Shown here: positions 1-10,100 of the stretch, one piece after another
How positions within the stretch are numbered: the first letter of the stretch is position 1
Layout: every line of letters begins with the position of its first letter
NCBI RefSeq assembly: GCF_932276165.1
Contig: NC_063982.1
Coordinates: 1,939,501-2,003,500, forward strand
Origin: Plutella xylostella
Taxonomy: Eukaryota; Arthropoda; Insecta; Lepidoptera; Plutellidae
Direction: 5' to 3'
DNA length: 64,000 nucleotides
Notes under the pieces: generated by a model
What the model was told of the DNA's origin: nothing
Database searches by the model: none
Seen by the model: the letters and a program-made list of their open reading frames with translations, nothing else
Position numbers and translations under genes: made by a program

Positions 1-94
1 GTATTATATACAAGTACCTAAGTATATTCTAGTGTTTATAGGTATTTTAACAAACCTTTCCTCTCAGTCTTTCGCACTACCCATAACTTTCTCC

Positions 95-196
95 ACAACA
101 CCCAAGGTTAGCTGGAAGAGAATGCTGTTAGCATTAAGTTCGCCTATGTACATATTTATTACTGTGCAATAAAGTATTTTAATAATAATAATAGTT
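95..196 (+). repeat. jockey/CR1-like LINE 3' end fragment
   Basis: The segment runs from GGAAGAGAATGCTGTTAGCA to TGTGCAATAAAGT and a short ATA-rich tail. The same TAGAGAATGCT ... CAATAAA arrangement recurs near 38.5 and 54.3 kb. This is typical of the 3' UTR and polyadenylation signal of lepidopteran jockey/CR1-like LINEs. No coding part is attached, so it is a strongly 5'-truncated copy. Confidence 0.55.
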
Positions 197-548
197 CAAA
201 GGTATAGCGAAAAGCGGGTGACTCACCTTTGACTTACAAATCACCTTTAATGTGATTTATTTAGGTACTATTGTACAGTGGCCTGCCCACAACTATGACC
301 CTTCTTAGCGCGACATTCCTTATAAAAGAAAGAAAGAAAAAGATTTTTATTTGACTCCATAATCAGAAAAATAAAAATAAACAAAAACTAATAATACTTG
401 GAAACAAAAAGAAATGAGAAGTTATCATGTTCCTTGCAGCCCACTGTACCTAAATAAAAACAACCTCTGTCTGTCTGAAATGGATTGCGTGACTGAAAAA
501 CATACAGACTGAAGAAACCAAAGCCTCAAAGGGGAGCCTAGAATTCCA

Positions 549-668
549 AAGAAATGTCTATGTCGCAGGCATACTTCACTGAATGACGTTCAGTCAAGAC
601 GCGCCATTCAATGAACGCGCTACTGATTCAACCAAAAAGGAGATTCAAAGATGCCTGCGACATCTACA
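549..668. repeat. small inverted-repeat element remnant
   Basis: ATGTCGCAGGCAT near the left edge is matched in inverse orientation by ATGCCTGCGACAT about 90 bases later. The spacer is not low-complexity. It fits a short MITE or foldback remnant; no target duplication is clear. Confidence 0.4.
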
Positions 669-705
669 AAACGTAATAATGTCTACAGACGTTCTTCCCC
701 TAAGA

Positions 706-772
706 CATAAAGTTCTTCCCCTTTAACCGAACGGAGAGTAGTTTGTAAAAATTGATGTTCATCAGAAAAAAA
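706..772 (+). repeat. LINE 3' end fragment (same family as the 33.8-kb tail)
   Basis: The stretch reading CCGAACGGAGAGTAGTTTGT through GATGTTCATCAGAAAA is the reverse complement of DNA next to the ACTCAA-type tail at about 33.8 kb. The two are therefore copies of one LINE 3' end. It is too short to classify. Confidence 0.45.
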
Positions 773-776
773 TATA

Positions 777-920
777 CAGAGTGTTGCAAAAAGGGTATAC
801 TAAGCCGAAACCTACATGTGCAGCATGGTATATCTAAGCCCGAACTGAAATCAGAATTTCAAAATTCGCGAAAAAAAAAAAACATTCTCCATAGTAAAAA
901 GTCACGTGACCAAAGTTTCT
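777..920 (+). repeat. foldback MITE M (Tc1/mariner type), left part
   Basis: It begins at a TA with CAGAGTGTTGCAAAAAGGGT and continues through the family's ACATGTGCAGCATGGTATAT block. The right inverted arm seen in the complete copy at 15.2 kb is missing. At about position 920 the sequence switches into MITE family C, making a chimeric junction. Confidence 0.7.
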
Positions 921-1120
921 AACCAAATTACTCCATCCGCAATATTGGAGTTCATTTAACAGCGTATCAGAATATTACCAACTACTTAAACAACTACGTA
1001 AATATCTTGATGAACTTCTTAGTAAAATGTTTAAAAGTAAATTTAAAAAAAAAATAATGGGTGTGTTGCATTAGGTGTCGACATTTTGTTAGTGCAACTT
1101 TTTAATTGCCCGCGAGAGTC
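921..1120 (-). repeat. MITE C fragment (Tc1/mariner type)
   Basis: It matches the inner and right part of MITE C in reverse: AACCAAATTACTCC at one side, TTTTTAATTGCCCGCGAGAG at the other, followed by TA. It joins MITE M directly, with no second M arm between them. Confidence 0.65.
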
Positions 1121-1122
1121 TA

Positions 1123-2168
1123 TGATATTTAGATAAATAATAAAATGATAAGTAAATACTTATTTTTTATCTTCGCACCTACATCTTTGATTATACATTT
1201 TACCTTTTTGTTGCTCTTGATTAAATCTTTATAATACATCTACTCACCAGTAGATGGCGTTAGTATATTCCAACTTCCAACAGACTCAAACTTTATTTGA
1301 AAGAAACTATTCTCAGTACAATCGAGTACTATCCATTGAATGTTAGATATTTATTAATAAGCTAACTATGTATTTATATAAGCATTAAGTAGGGATGTTA
1401 TCTCAATTGTTTTCTCAACGTCTGTCTGTAAAGCCGTTTAAATTAGGAAGTTATTCTGTATCTTTTCTCTGTCAATAAAATTGTTTTATAATTTTATTTA
1501 TGTCATCAGAATCTTTAGCGCAAAAAAACTTATCCATTTGAAAATATACAAACCTTATGTTAGTAGGTATTAAAAAACAATAACTTTCATTCCAGTGGAA
1601 CAGTGTTTTTCATTGTTTCCATTATAGTCTATGTATCTATGGAGATATCCTGAAAATTATTAAGTACCTATATTACCGAGAAGAAGATAGAGAAAAAGTA
1701 GTAGAAACATGTCCTATCAAATGTATTTTTTAACTACTACTTCAGCGTTATTCTAAGCAACGGAGCACCTACCAATCATAAAAAAGAAATAACCTCCAAA
1801 ACAAAACCAACAGGCACGACACGCTAAAAAGGGCGGGTCACAAGACTACCTACTTACATACCTACCTTTTTAGAAAAAAAAACAAGCCGAAGAAACTCAA
1901 CTCCAGGCAGCCGTATGGAAATGTGGTTCGTAATTGTCTATGGTCACGCGAACTGCGCACGCAACCCAAGGAGTCCGTATAGCTTCGTAATGAGATGTTG
2001 CTGGCCAGAGAGACGATATCCTGGGATTTAAAAATAAAACGCCGGTGGGTGAGACCTCAGAAGAATGGCGTGGTGAGAAATTGAGAGTTTGTAAATAGAG
2101 GATTTCATAGAATTTTGTGAGCAGTGTAGTAGGTCTATGGTGGGCAGTGACATAAGTAATACTTACAG
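1123..2168. other. no recognisable gene or repeat
   Basis: AT-rich DNA. A TCAATAAAATTG near 1475 looks like a polyadenylation signal but no coding sequence precedes it. Short reading frames here have no protein-like features. Confidence 0.5.
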
Positions 2169-2228
2169 TCATCATCATCATCAGCCTATAGCAGTCCACT
2201 GCTGGACGTAGGCCTCTCCCAAAGCACG
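2169..2228 (-). pseudogene. RTE-type LINE 3' end fragment
   Basis: On the minus strand this reads CTGCTATAGGCTGATGATGA, the end of an RTE-like ORF plus its GATGAT tail. Only the last ~15 codons (GRGLRPAVDCYRL-like) remain. MITE L follows directly, so one element interrupted the other. Confidence 0.6.
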
Positions 2229-2230
2229 TA

Positions 2231-2345
2231 CAGTGCGACAAACTTATCTGTTCCGGTGAGAGCGAACTAAATTGATCCATATCTCATTATTTAGTTACTA
2301 ATGAATTACATATGTATTAACGATGTAATATTTACGAAGTAAGTA
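2231..2345 (-). repeat. MITE L (Tc1/mariner type), partial
   Basis: It starts at TA with CAGTGCGACAAACTTATCTG, one mismatch from the 26-bp TIR of the complete copy at 16.7 kb. The GAGATATGGATCAATTTAGT block appears in reverse complement. The other TIR is missing. Confidence 0.65.
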
Positions 2346-2704
2346 GGTAGGTATTTAGTGTCAAATTCAATACAATAAAATTTGCAATAGGGGGCCTGGA
2401 CAGAGATCAAAAGGTCAACTTATTTAAAATCACAGTGGTGTATGTCGATTGTCGATCCACTGTCATTGACCAATGTTTCTTTGATATTTTTCTGTTAAAG
2501 GGCTAAACATCTTCGAACCTACTCTCATAGATAAGTTACGGGTAAAGTGAGAGTGTTATGCAAAATCCATTAGAGTTAACACCGAACATCAAATATCTAG
2601 CTAAATTTTTACTCACAAAAAATCGGTGCAACACGAAAATCGATCGAACACTAGATCAATAGGAAATATAGTCTCTAATTGCAGGGTACAGGGGCTGTTA
2701 TATT
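2346..2704. other. no recognisable gene or repeat
   Basis: AT-rich sequence between a MITE fragment and the LINE tail. Nothing recognised. Confidence 0.4.
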
Positions 2705-3047
2705 GTGCAATTCAATTCAATTCAATTCAATTCAATCATTTATTGGTAATAACTTAAATAATATTACAAGTCATTTACATAGGTATAGGTAATTGGTAAT
2801 TATGCACTAGGTATAATTAAGTTACTTATACAATATAACATAGACTAGCTAGAATAGGTAGTTATATAATTTTATTCTTAGAGTAGAAGCACTGATAGTT
2901 AGGTATTTATTTATACATATAACTAATTTAGTTGTTAGGTAGTACATGAATTGTTTTTAGGTATTGCTATTAAGTAACAACATTTCAGCATGATTTGCAT
3001 ATTTACATTGTGTTTTAATATGATAGTACCTATCTTATTTGAAAGCT
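2705..3047 (-). repeat. LINE 3' UTR with pentameric tail
   Basis: Read on the minus strand, this AT-rich stretch follows the stop codon of the RT fragment and ends in a run of TTGAA/AATTG pentamers near 2706-2736. A microsatellite tail rather than poly(A) is a known feature of several non-LTR clades. Confidence 0.6.
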
Positions 3048-4388
3048 TTATACACACTGTTTTTCATCGTTATGAGAGTTACTGTTGCTAGTAGGTACCA
3101 ATAGTGCATGGGGTGGCGAAGTAAGGTCAAAGAACTCGTTTATAGTATAGCATGCCGAATTAAGCAACATATTTTTAAGTTTTTTTGTAAAGGTGGCCTC
3201 ATTTGTTTCGTTTTTAATGTTCTCAGGGATAACGTTATATATTTTTGGTCCTATTATATGGATGAGTTTATTAGACTTAGTTAGCCTGCAGCCGGGACAG
3301 TACAGCTTATCTTCACGGCGAGGACAGGTGTTTGGACGAACATCCTTGTTTGTTGGGAAAAGGCTAAGATGGCGCCTTACGTATTTAGCTATTTCTAATA
3401 TGTATAGACACGGCAGCGTTAATATTTTGAGTTTTATAAATAGTTGCTTTGCTGGGGTGTCCCAAGGTACGCCCGCCATTATGCGCAGTGCACGTTTTTG
3501 AGATCTGAATGCACGTCCTGCATCAGTTGAGTTGGCCCAGATATCGACACCATAACTTAGTATTGAGTGGAAATATCCAAAGTAGGCTTTTTTCATGTTA
3601 TCTTCAGACAATGTAGGTTTTAATCTGCTAAGAGCATAAGAGGCTGATGATAGTTTAGAACAAATATTGTCAATTTGCGGTATCCACGTCAGGCCGGAAT
3701 CAAAGGTGAATCCAAGGTATTTGACTGTGTCGACTTGAGGGACTAATAAGTTGTTACAAACGATGTTCAGTTCATGGCCTCTGGTTTTTCTCGTTTGGAA
3801 GTGAATTATGTTTGTTTTTTCAACGTTTAACGCCATTCCGTTGGCAGTGAACCAGTTAGATAGGTCACTGATGGTTTTATTTAGTTTAGATTTAAGTTGT
3901 TCATAACTTTTGGCGTTAACAATTACACAACCGTCGTCGGCAAAAAGAACATAATCTACGTTTTCAGACGCTGTAGTTAGGTCATTGATTAAGATTAGAA
4001 ACAGGTTATTGCCCATTACCGATCCTTGGGGGACAGCGCAGGGGCCTATGGTTTCTAAGTTTGATTGTGCATTATTAACGCGTGTGCTCTGTTTACGCTC
4101 GTGTAAAAAAGATGCAATGGTTTCCAGAAAATAACCATTAACACCGTACAGTTTGAGTTTGTTTAGGATTAGTGAATGGTCGACAAGTTCGAAGGCGCGG
4201 GATAAGTCGCAGAATATGGCGGCGACTTGTCGGCCGGCGTCCAGGTGACTCATTAGTTTGGTTAAGACATCGCGAGCAGCGTGCACAGTGGATCGCCCGG
4301 CTTGGTATGCGTATTGCTGCTTGTTTAGGAGATTATTTGTGTTGAAGAATAACACATAATTACAGTGTACAATCGGGGAAAAAATCAA
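3048..4388 (-). pseudogene. non-LTR retrotransposon reverse transcriptase, 5'-truncated (jockey/CR1-like)
   Basis: Encodes about 445 residues of a LINE ORF2 reverse transcriptase, the enzyme that copies element RNA at a nicked chromosomal target. Visible motifs in order: a QQYAYQAGRST finger motif near residue 24; palm motif A CDLSRAF near residue 61 with its catalytic Asp, followed by ELVDH where family members usually have a D; CAVPQGSVMGN near residue 117; the catalytic FADD (residues 149-152) followed by G; LNVEKT near 188; and VKYLGFTFD near 222. A CPRRE...CPGCRL segment lies near residue 357. The endonuclease and N-terminal fingers are absent. The first in-frame initiator is only TTG, so the upstream edge is a truncation, not a start. 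No internal stop or frameshift is seen, which suggests a fairly young copy. Clade assignment is from motif style only. Confidence 0.85.
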
Positions 4389-4488
4389 ATTTATAGCTTT
4401 TAAGACGTACTCTGATTGATCGGTGATGAATCGACGGATTGCGGAAGGTTTAGAGACGTTATTAAGTAATAAAAATATTTGTAAATTG

Positions 4489-4707
4489 AAATATGTAAGT
4501 ACATCTCACACACGGCTATCCGACCCCAAGCTAGGCAGAGCCTGTATTATGGGTATCGGACAGCTGATACGAGTACGAGTATATCTACACAAATACATAC
4601 ATAGATAGATATTAAATATAAATATCAACACCCAAGACCCGAGTACAAATATCTGTCTTTTAAACAAATATCTGCCCCAACCGGGAATCGAACCCGGGAC
4701 CTCTATG
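4489..4707 (-). repeat. tRNA-derived SINE, type A (head-truncated)
   Basis: Minus orientation. The tRNA-like B box (GGTTCGATTCCCGG) is at the high-coordinate side. The type-A body follows, with ATATCTGTCTT, CAGCTGTCCGATACCC and GGGGTCGGATAGCCGTGTG. The usual A-box part is missing, so the copy is 5'-truncated. Confidence 0.8.
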
Positions 4708-4844
4708 AAAATCTATCTCAATGAAACATTAAAAAATATTTATTTAAAATAAAGATTATGAAGATACAAAAAATAGAGGTTGCGGTGTTTGTTAACAATT
4801 TAAAGGTGGATGTAGCAAGGGCTACCACACTAGGCTAGGCCACC

Positions 4845-4985
4845 TAATTTCTCCATAGTCGGTAAGATCGTAGCCAGGGATTGGTTCATCAATTATACGT
4901 CATCTCTATATTAAATTCTTGACAGATGTGTCAGATGTCAACCAATAATCCCTGGTTATGCTCTAACCGACTATGGAGAAATTGG
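4845..4985. repeat. MITE N, about 140 bp with TIRs
   Basis: TIRs AATTTCTCCATAGTCGGT and ACCGACTATGGAGAAATT bound the element. The interior carries CAGGGATTGGTT and its inverse AACCAATAATCCCTGG, so most of the element folds back. A second copy lies at 62.95-63.10 kb. Confidence 0.75.
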
Positions 4986-5395
4986 AGCTTAGTGTTTAAT
5001 GTCGGGTATTTTTAGCGTTGGTTAGTTTAGATACCTGGTACTAGTTATTATTCTGTGGTTTAGGTATGTATTTTAACCAATCTACCGACTCCATTCATTC
5101 CCTATCCACCATTTTAATTGATGCAACGCAAGTTTCCTTCATTCTTATTTTTCGACATATTAATGTTTTCGGATCAAAAATTCAGGTATGTCGATCAAAA
5201 CCTTTGATTTACTGCCTCCAGCCATGTCTGGATATCAGATATGGAAGTTGATGATAATTTATGCATCAGACTCAGACTGTACGAAAGATGGAGGCATGCC
5301 GCCTTTGTGGGTTTTTTTATTCACGATGGTATTTCTAGGCAATTAATATGTACCTATGTATTAGTCAATCAATGTTATAAACATAGCTTCTACTG

Positions 5396-5515
5396 CGTAT
5401 CAGAATATTGACGACTAAAAACAATTATGTATTATGTTCAAATTTTAAATTAAATGTTTAAAATTGGGATCATTTGGTGTCAACATTATGTAAGTGAAAA
5501 CCATTTCATAGCTCG
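5396..5515 (-). repeat. MITE C fragment
   Basis: GCGTATCAGAATATTGACGA, then TTTGGTGTCAACATTATG and AAACCATTTCATAGCTCG, match the C consensus in reverse orientation at reduced identity. Confidence 0.5.
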
Positions 5516-5699
5516 TTAGTATATTTACTGATTAACTTACCTCTTCTCTTACAGTTATAAATAATTCATACTGTGTATGCTACAGAGTTTTTTTTGATAA
5601 AATAGACGAGTAAGCTTTAAAAAATCAAAACAAAATTTATCTCTAAGCCGTTTTTTTATAATAAAAAATCTTTTTCGGAAAATGGCTGCGGGCAGTTGA

Positions 5700-6230
5700 G
5701 TCGTCCAGTAGGGATAGCAAATAAATTCATTTTTACTGTAAACTTATTAAAGATACAAATTTTAATACCAACTAGATGGAGTTTCAGTGCCAAAGAAACG
5801 CCTCGATAAATACACTCTAGCACTGAGCTCTTATTTTAAATAAATAAATAAATATATGGGGACATCTCACACACGGCCATCCGACCCCAAGCTAGGCAGA
5901 ACCTGTGTTATGGGTGTCGGACAGCTGATATATCTACACAAATACATAGATAGATAGATACTAAATATAAATATCAACACCCAAGACCCGAGAACAAATA
6001 TCTGTGTTTAAACAAATATCTGCCCCAGCCGGGAATCGAACCCGGGACCTTCGGCTCAGTAGTCAGGGTCACTAACCACTACGCCATTCGGTCGTCATTT
6101 TGAATTAGTTCGGTAAGAAGATTTGTGAATTTATTCATTGGTACATACATAAAATGGTTGTCAATGTTTGCCTTAAAACAGTTTGACAGTAAATAAAATG
6201 CTGTCAGTTTTTTGCTTTGTTTTTGTATGT
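5700..6230 (+). repeat. MITE D copy interrupted by a SINE
   Basis: ATGGAGTTTCAGTGCCAAAG and GAAACGCCTCGATAAATACA before the SINE, and CATTGGTACATACATAAAAT plus AACAGTTTGACAGTAAA after it, match blocks shared by copies at 26.2, 28.5 and 55.7 kb. The outer limits are approximate. Confidence 0.55.
5841..6096 (-). repeat. tRNA-derived SINE, type A, near full length
   Basis: The tRNA-like head (GAATGGCGTAGTGGTTAGTG A-box region, GGTTCGATTCCCGG B box) is at the high end, and an AAATA-rich tail at the low end. Flanks ATTTTAAAT and ATTTTGAAT form an approximate target duplication inside MITE D. Confidence 0.85.
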
Positions 6231-6478
6231 TACACACCATCCTGTTCTAGCTTTTGTGGTATTATTTTTAAAAAAAACTTTTTATTTACAGTCAGATTTT
6301 TATGTAATCGGTACTTTTTGTTGGTAGTAAGCGAGTTTCGTAACCGAATTTTCGTTAAGTCAAGATTATAATAATTTTCATAATTTGTAATTGCAACAGT
6401 GTAGCTACTGTTCCAACATAAATAAGTTTCGTTTAAGCGACTCTTAAAAACACATAAAATTATGAGCTTCCATTTTAT

Positions 6479-6738
6479 CTGGACAACCGTGTAGTGGTTA
6501 GTGACCCTGACTACTGAGCTGAAGGTCCCGGGTTCGATTCCCGGCTGGGGCAGATATTTGTTTAAACACAGATATTTGCTCTCGGGTCTTAGATGTGCCC
6601 GTAAAATGGCAATAGGCCCGTCCCCTATTACATTGGGACTAACATAACACTGGCGAAAAGTGGGTGCAGCAATGCACCTCTGCCTACCCAGCAAGAGAGT
6701 ACATTAGTAGGTACAAGGTGTAAGTTTTTGTTTTTTTT
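6479..6738 (+). repeat. tRNA-derived SINE, type B, full length
   Basis: The tRNA-like head with GGTTCGATTCCCGG is followed by the type-B body (GTGCCCGTAAAATGGCAATA; CGAAAAGTGGGTGCAGCAAT) and a T-rich end. The 11-bp direct repeat TTCCATTTTAT at 6468-6478 and 6739-6749 marks the target duplication and fixes both ends. Confidence 0.9.
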
Positions 6739-6897
6739 TTCCATTTTATTTTTAAAGAGTTTCTGTAGAGTTCAAGGTTAAATGACGGGCCAACTGAGAA
6801 CCAGCGCTGTGGTCTTTATTGTGTTCAGCCAATGCTGAGCTGATGCCTTTTTGACGCAACCTTTTATGTTACCCTGTGTGTCCTCTATTGTAGTGTT

Positions 6898-7080
6898 TCC
6901 TGTGGGGTTACTACCACCGAATAAAAGCAATTACCTAACAATCCATAAGCAGCGTCCCTAGCTTATAAATTCTGGTGTAACTGGTATGGATCTGACTGAT
7001 GTATGACAGGCCAGCGACGCTGCTGCTTATGGACTGTTTAGGTATTGCTAATGGGTCGGTGGTGGTAACGGTAGCTGTAT
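6898..7080. repeat. MITE T with ~50-bp TIRs
   Basis: GGTTACTACCACCGAATAAA...CAATCCATAAGCAGC on the left pairs with GCTGCTTATGGACTGTTTAG...CGGTGGTGGTAAC on the right. A partial second copy begins near 61.25 kb. TSD not resolved. Confidence 0.75.
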
Positions 7081-7108
7081 ACTTACACACATATCTTGGT
7101 GTTGTCAT

Positions 7109-7151
7109 TGTCAGTGTGTCAAATAAGGAACATTTATTTGACACACTGACA
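7109..7151. repeat. perfect 18-bp-arm hairpin
   Basis: TGTCAGTGTGTCAAATAA and its exact reverse complement are separated by about seven bases, directly beside MITE T. It could be a very short MITE or a cruciform-forming remnant. Confidence 0.7.
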
Positions 7152-7815
7152 ACATTTGTCCTACGCAAGCTTTTGTCATCGTGGTATAAAAATTAACCAT
7201 TCAGATTAGTTTCCAAAAAAAAAAACCTTTTTTTATCAAAGGTTATTGAGTGTATAACGGCGTAAACGCATAAATTCATAATTACTACCTACAACGTGCA
7301 CTTATCAAATTAATCTATCGATATACGAAAACTTGAATTAAATTTACTAAATCGATCACCTTCGGGAAGCCATACCCGACAGGATGTTTTGGGATGGTTC
7401 TATTTTTTTCTCAACAACAATGAAGTTATGTTACACTCACGAGCAATTGCTGTTCCAGTTTACTCGGGAGCTAGGCTGGCTGAGCCGAAATGGGGATATG
7501 TATAAAGGGGGAACACCCAAATATTCCGAAAAACATTTTTCCGAATTTGATAACCCCGAATATGTAATTTACGAAATATTGCAATACCGATTTTTTTAAA
7601 TACCGAATTATAATAATCACGAAAATTATAATTTCGACTATTATAATCACGAATATTGCTATTACGATTGTTAAATATACGAATGTTAAAAAATACGATT
7701 ACTTTAATATACGAAAAATAAAATACCGATTTATTATAATCACGAAAAAGTCAAATCCCGATCGGAAATATGATAATTCGTGATTTTGACAAAAAAACAT
7801 AAACGTCTTTAAAAC

Positions 7816-8872
7816 TGTAACGAGCCGTTACCAAACCATCCACCGCACCTACCCACATACCGAAGCCACAAGAGCGCCCGCGAGTCGAGGTGGGGCAGCA
7901 CACAGGCGACTCCGGAGAATACAAGGGGCGCGGGGCGACCCGCCTATAAATAGCCGTCAGACCGCCGCCCGGGCACCATTCGTCACCTCCTGCTCCGACG
8001 AGTGACCAGTCCGCTCCCGAGATCCTTCCCCGCACCTATATCTATCTAAGTATCTATTCACGCATACTAAGCTCACAACACCGTCCTCCCTACGCTGTGG
8101 GTCGCCTACTAGCGGATCGAGGTTCCCCGGAATACACGGACGCCTGGGTCGCCTAGTTGAAAGCGGCCGTGTACCGAACTATACAATCGCTGAACACACA
8201 CCGGCCCTCAGCCACACTTTCTTATCAACACAAGTACACTCCACAAATCCTGGAACAAATCGACACGCACCACCAGTATTCGCCCGACCTCCTGTACCCT
8301 ATATTCCTTCCCCTTTATTAAGATAGGAGCGTCCGCGTAGGCCCCTTCAGGGCCCGACCAATATAAATATCAATAACCGTGATAAGTATTTGTGCATTTG
8401 TGTAGTGTGTTAATATTAAGTACATAAGCTGTAAGTACCCTAGATATATAAGTTAACCTGGTTGTAAATAAAGCGGGTCCAGTGCCGCCTGAATTGTGTT
8501 ACACTAATTAATCGGCATTATTAATTCTCACCCCGTACACCTACCGAGGTTATTTCCCTCCAGGGGCCTCAGGATCAAGATCAGGATAGTTAGGACCGCT
8601 TCACGGTCATTGTAGATCCCCCAGGCGACCAGGCACTCCTTCAGAGGCCGGCGTCAAGCTGAGCTAGTCTAAGACCGCTTCCCGGTACGTATTAATTGAG
8701 AGTTATTAGGTAGGTACCAGCCCTAAGCACTAGGGACGTTAGTCACAAGGGTAAGTATCACATTACAATATAGCACACAACCCCTACTCTCGGGGGAGGC
8801 CAGGCAGGTCGATTCACCCAGGGGTCGCTCCCCGGTGATCCAGACCAGCTCCTGCTGAGCTGCTACATTACA
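7816..8872 (+). mobile_element. solo LTR, about 1.06 kb
   Basis: It starts TGTAACGAGC and ends CTACATTACA, giving the TGTAA/TTACA terminal inverted repeat of LTRs. The 4-bp duplication AAAC lies at 7812-7815 and 8873-8876. A TATAAATAG box is at 7945-7953 and AATAAA at 8467-8472, so the orientation is plus. It is markedly more GC-rich than its AT-rich host. There is no primer-binding site, gag-pol or second LTR, so it arose by LTR-LTR recombination. A 4-bp TSD is usual for Ty3/Gypsy elements but BEL elements are not excluded. Confidence 0.75.
7945..7953 (+). promoter_or_regulatory. TATA box of the solo LTR
   Basis: TATAAATAG lies about 130 bases into the LTR in the orientation set by the LTR ends and the downstream AATAAA, where an LTR promoter is expected. 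Confidence 0.55.
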
Positions 8873-8889
8873 AAACTTTAGAACCAAAA

Positions 8890-9335
8890 CCAAAAGATAG
8901 GTGCGACGACGAGCAAAGCGAGGAGGAGCGTGTTAGGTGCACATAGATATCGAAAAACAAAGCGGAGCGCAGCGAAGCGGAGCGGAGCGTTTCAAATTTA
9001 GAGCAAAACAATTGCTAGGATTTTTATGGTGTTTAAACTTAAAAACCTTAGGACCTAAACCCAAAGATAGGTGCGACGACGAGCAAAGCGAGGAGGAGCG
9101 TGTTAGGTGCACATAGATATCGAAAAACAAAGCGGAGCGCAGCGAAGCGGAGCGGAGCGTTTCAAATTTAGAGCAAAACAATTGCTAGGATTTTTATGGT
9201 GTTTAAACTTAAAAACCTTAGGACCTAAACCTAAAGATAGGTGCGACGACGAGCAAAGCGAGGAGGAGCGTGTTAGGTGCACATAGATATCGAAAAACAA
9301 AGCGGAGCGCAGCGAAGCGGAGCGGAGCGTTTCAC
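8890..9335. repeat. tandem array, 2.6 units of 170 bp
   Basis: AGATAGGTGCGACGACGAGC starts at 8895, 9065 and 9235, an exact period of 170. Each unit has a ~105-bp GC-rich core (GCGAGGAGGAGCG; GTGCACAT; GCGGAGCGCAGCG) and an AT-rich linker. The third unit ends after the core. Units are almost identical, so the array is recent or homogenised. The reading frames across it are artefacts of the repeat. Confidence 0.9.
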
Positions 9336-9745
9336 ATAATATAGCTCAAAAAATATTGTTTTTATACGTATTTTGCTGCATTATTCATATAACCATTTTT
9401 TGTTATCTAAGAAACATTCGGGAATTCGTATTTTCGGAATATTAAAACTTCGGGATTCGTAATTTTAACAATTCGATATAATAAAAAATCGTACTTTTGA
9501 AACATCGAAATAATAATATTCGGAAAATTGACTTTCGTCATTTCAATAAAGGTGTTGTTTGAAATTTCGTTTATAAACTATTCGTGATTTTCGATATTCG
9601 GAAACTTAAAATTCGGGATTGTGAATTATTCGGAACTATGAAATTCGAAATTTTAAAAATCGTTATTTTCATATTCGTAAAAAAGTAATTCGGAATTATG
9701 TAGTGTACCCAGTGTATAAAGGTTCCACTCGAGAGAGCCACGTAC

Positions 9746-10100
9746 ATGAACTTAAAACAAAGTTAGTAGATACAATATTTGAATTATTAATATTAATTAT
9801 TAGTTAATGATATTTCACTAGTAGAATAAAATTCTAAAATGTAGGTACTGCTTAATTTACAGTGTAACGAATGCATTTTCTCAAATCAATATAATGCTTA
9901 ACACTGAAGGTCATTTCAGCACTTAGCAACCTTAAAAATAAAACAGCTGAAATAATTATTCAATAAGAAATACACCACTGCCAAAGATAAAAGACATAAT
10001 GTGATACTTAACATTTATGGCTAAAAAAGTGGTCAGCACAAAAATATAAAAAAAATAAAAAACTTAGATACAAAGTTACGTTTCGGCGGGCAAACATCAA
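9746..10100. other. no recognisable gene or repeat
   Basis: AT-rich sequence, nothing recognised. Confidence 0.4.

Larger units (their letters stand above)
7509..9712. mobile_element. TIR element E, word-array type, 10-bp TSD
   Basis: Direct repeats TGTATAAAGG (7499-7508 and 9713-9722) flank DNA whose ends read GGGAACACCC and, in reverse complement, GGGTACACTA, with both ends reaching ATTCCGAA. The outer ~300 bases on each side are dense in short words such as TTCGGGATTCG, CCGAAT and ATTACGAA. The uninterrupted H copy at 26.3 kb has the empty-site sequence GATATGTACAAAGGTTCC, supporting the boundaries. No transposase is encoded. The 9-10-bp duplication suggests Mutator/foldback-type mobilisation (inference). 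A solo LTR and a tandem array lie inside. Confidence 0.75.
7443..9745 (+). repeat. SINE-like repeat H split by a 2.2-kb insertion
   Basis: GGAGCTAGGCTGGCTGAG...GGGGATATG on the left and AAAGGTTCCACTCGAGAGAG on the right form one unit that appears uninterrupted, in reverse, at 26.26-26.36 kb. The end of H resembles the tail of SINE G. The inserted element takes up almost the whole interval. Confidence 0.75.

Noticed and set aside
6230..6694. 154-codon frame on the minus strand
   Set aside because: More than half lies in a type-B SINE; its PGIEPGTFSS-like text is the B box in another frame and recurs at every SINE copy.
8933..9300. Two overlapping repeated frames encoding SLRSALFFDIYVHLTRSSSLC-like peptides
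   Set aside because: Produced by the 170-bp tandem repeat; the same peptide appears wherever the GC-rich core occurs, including element F.
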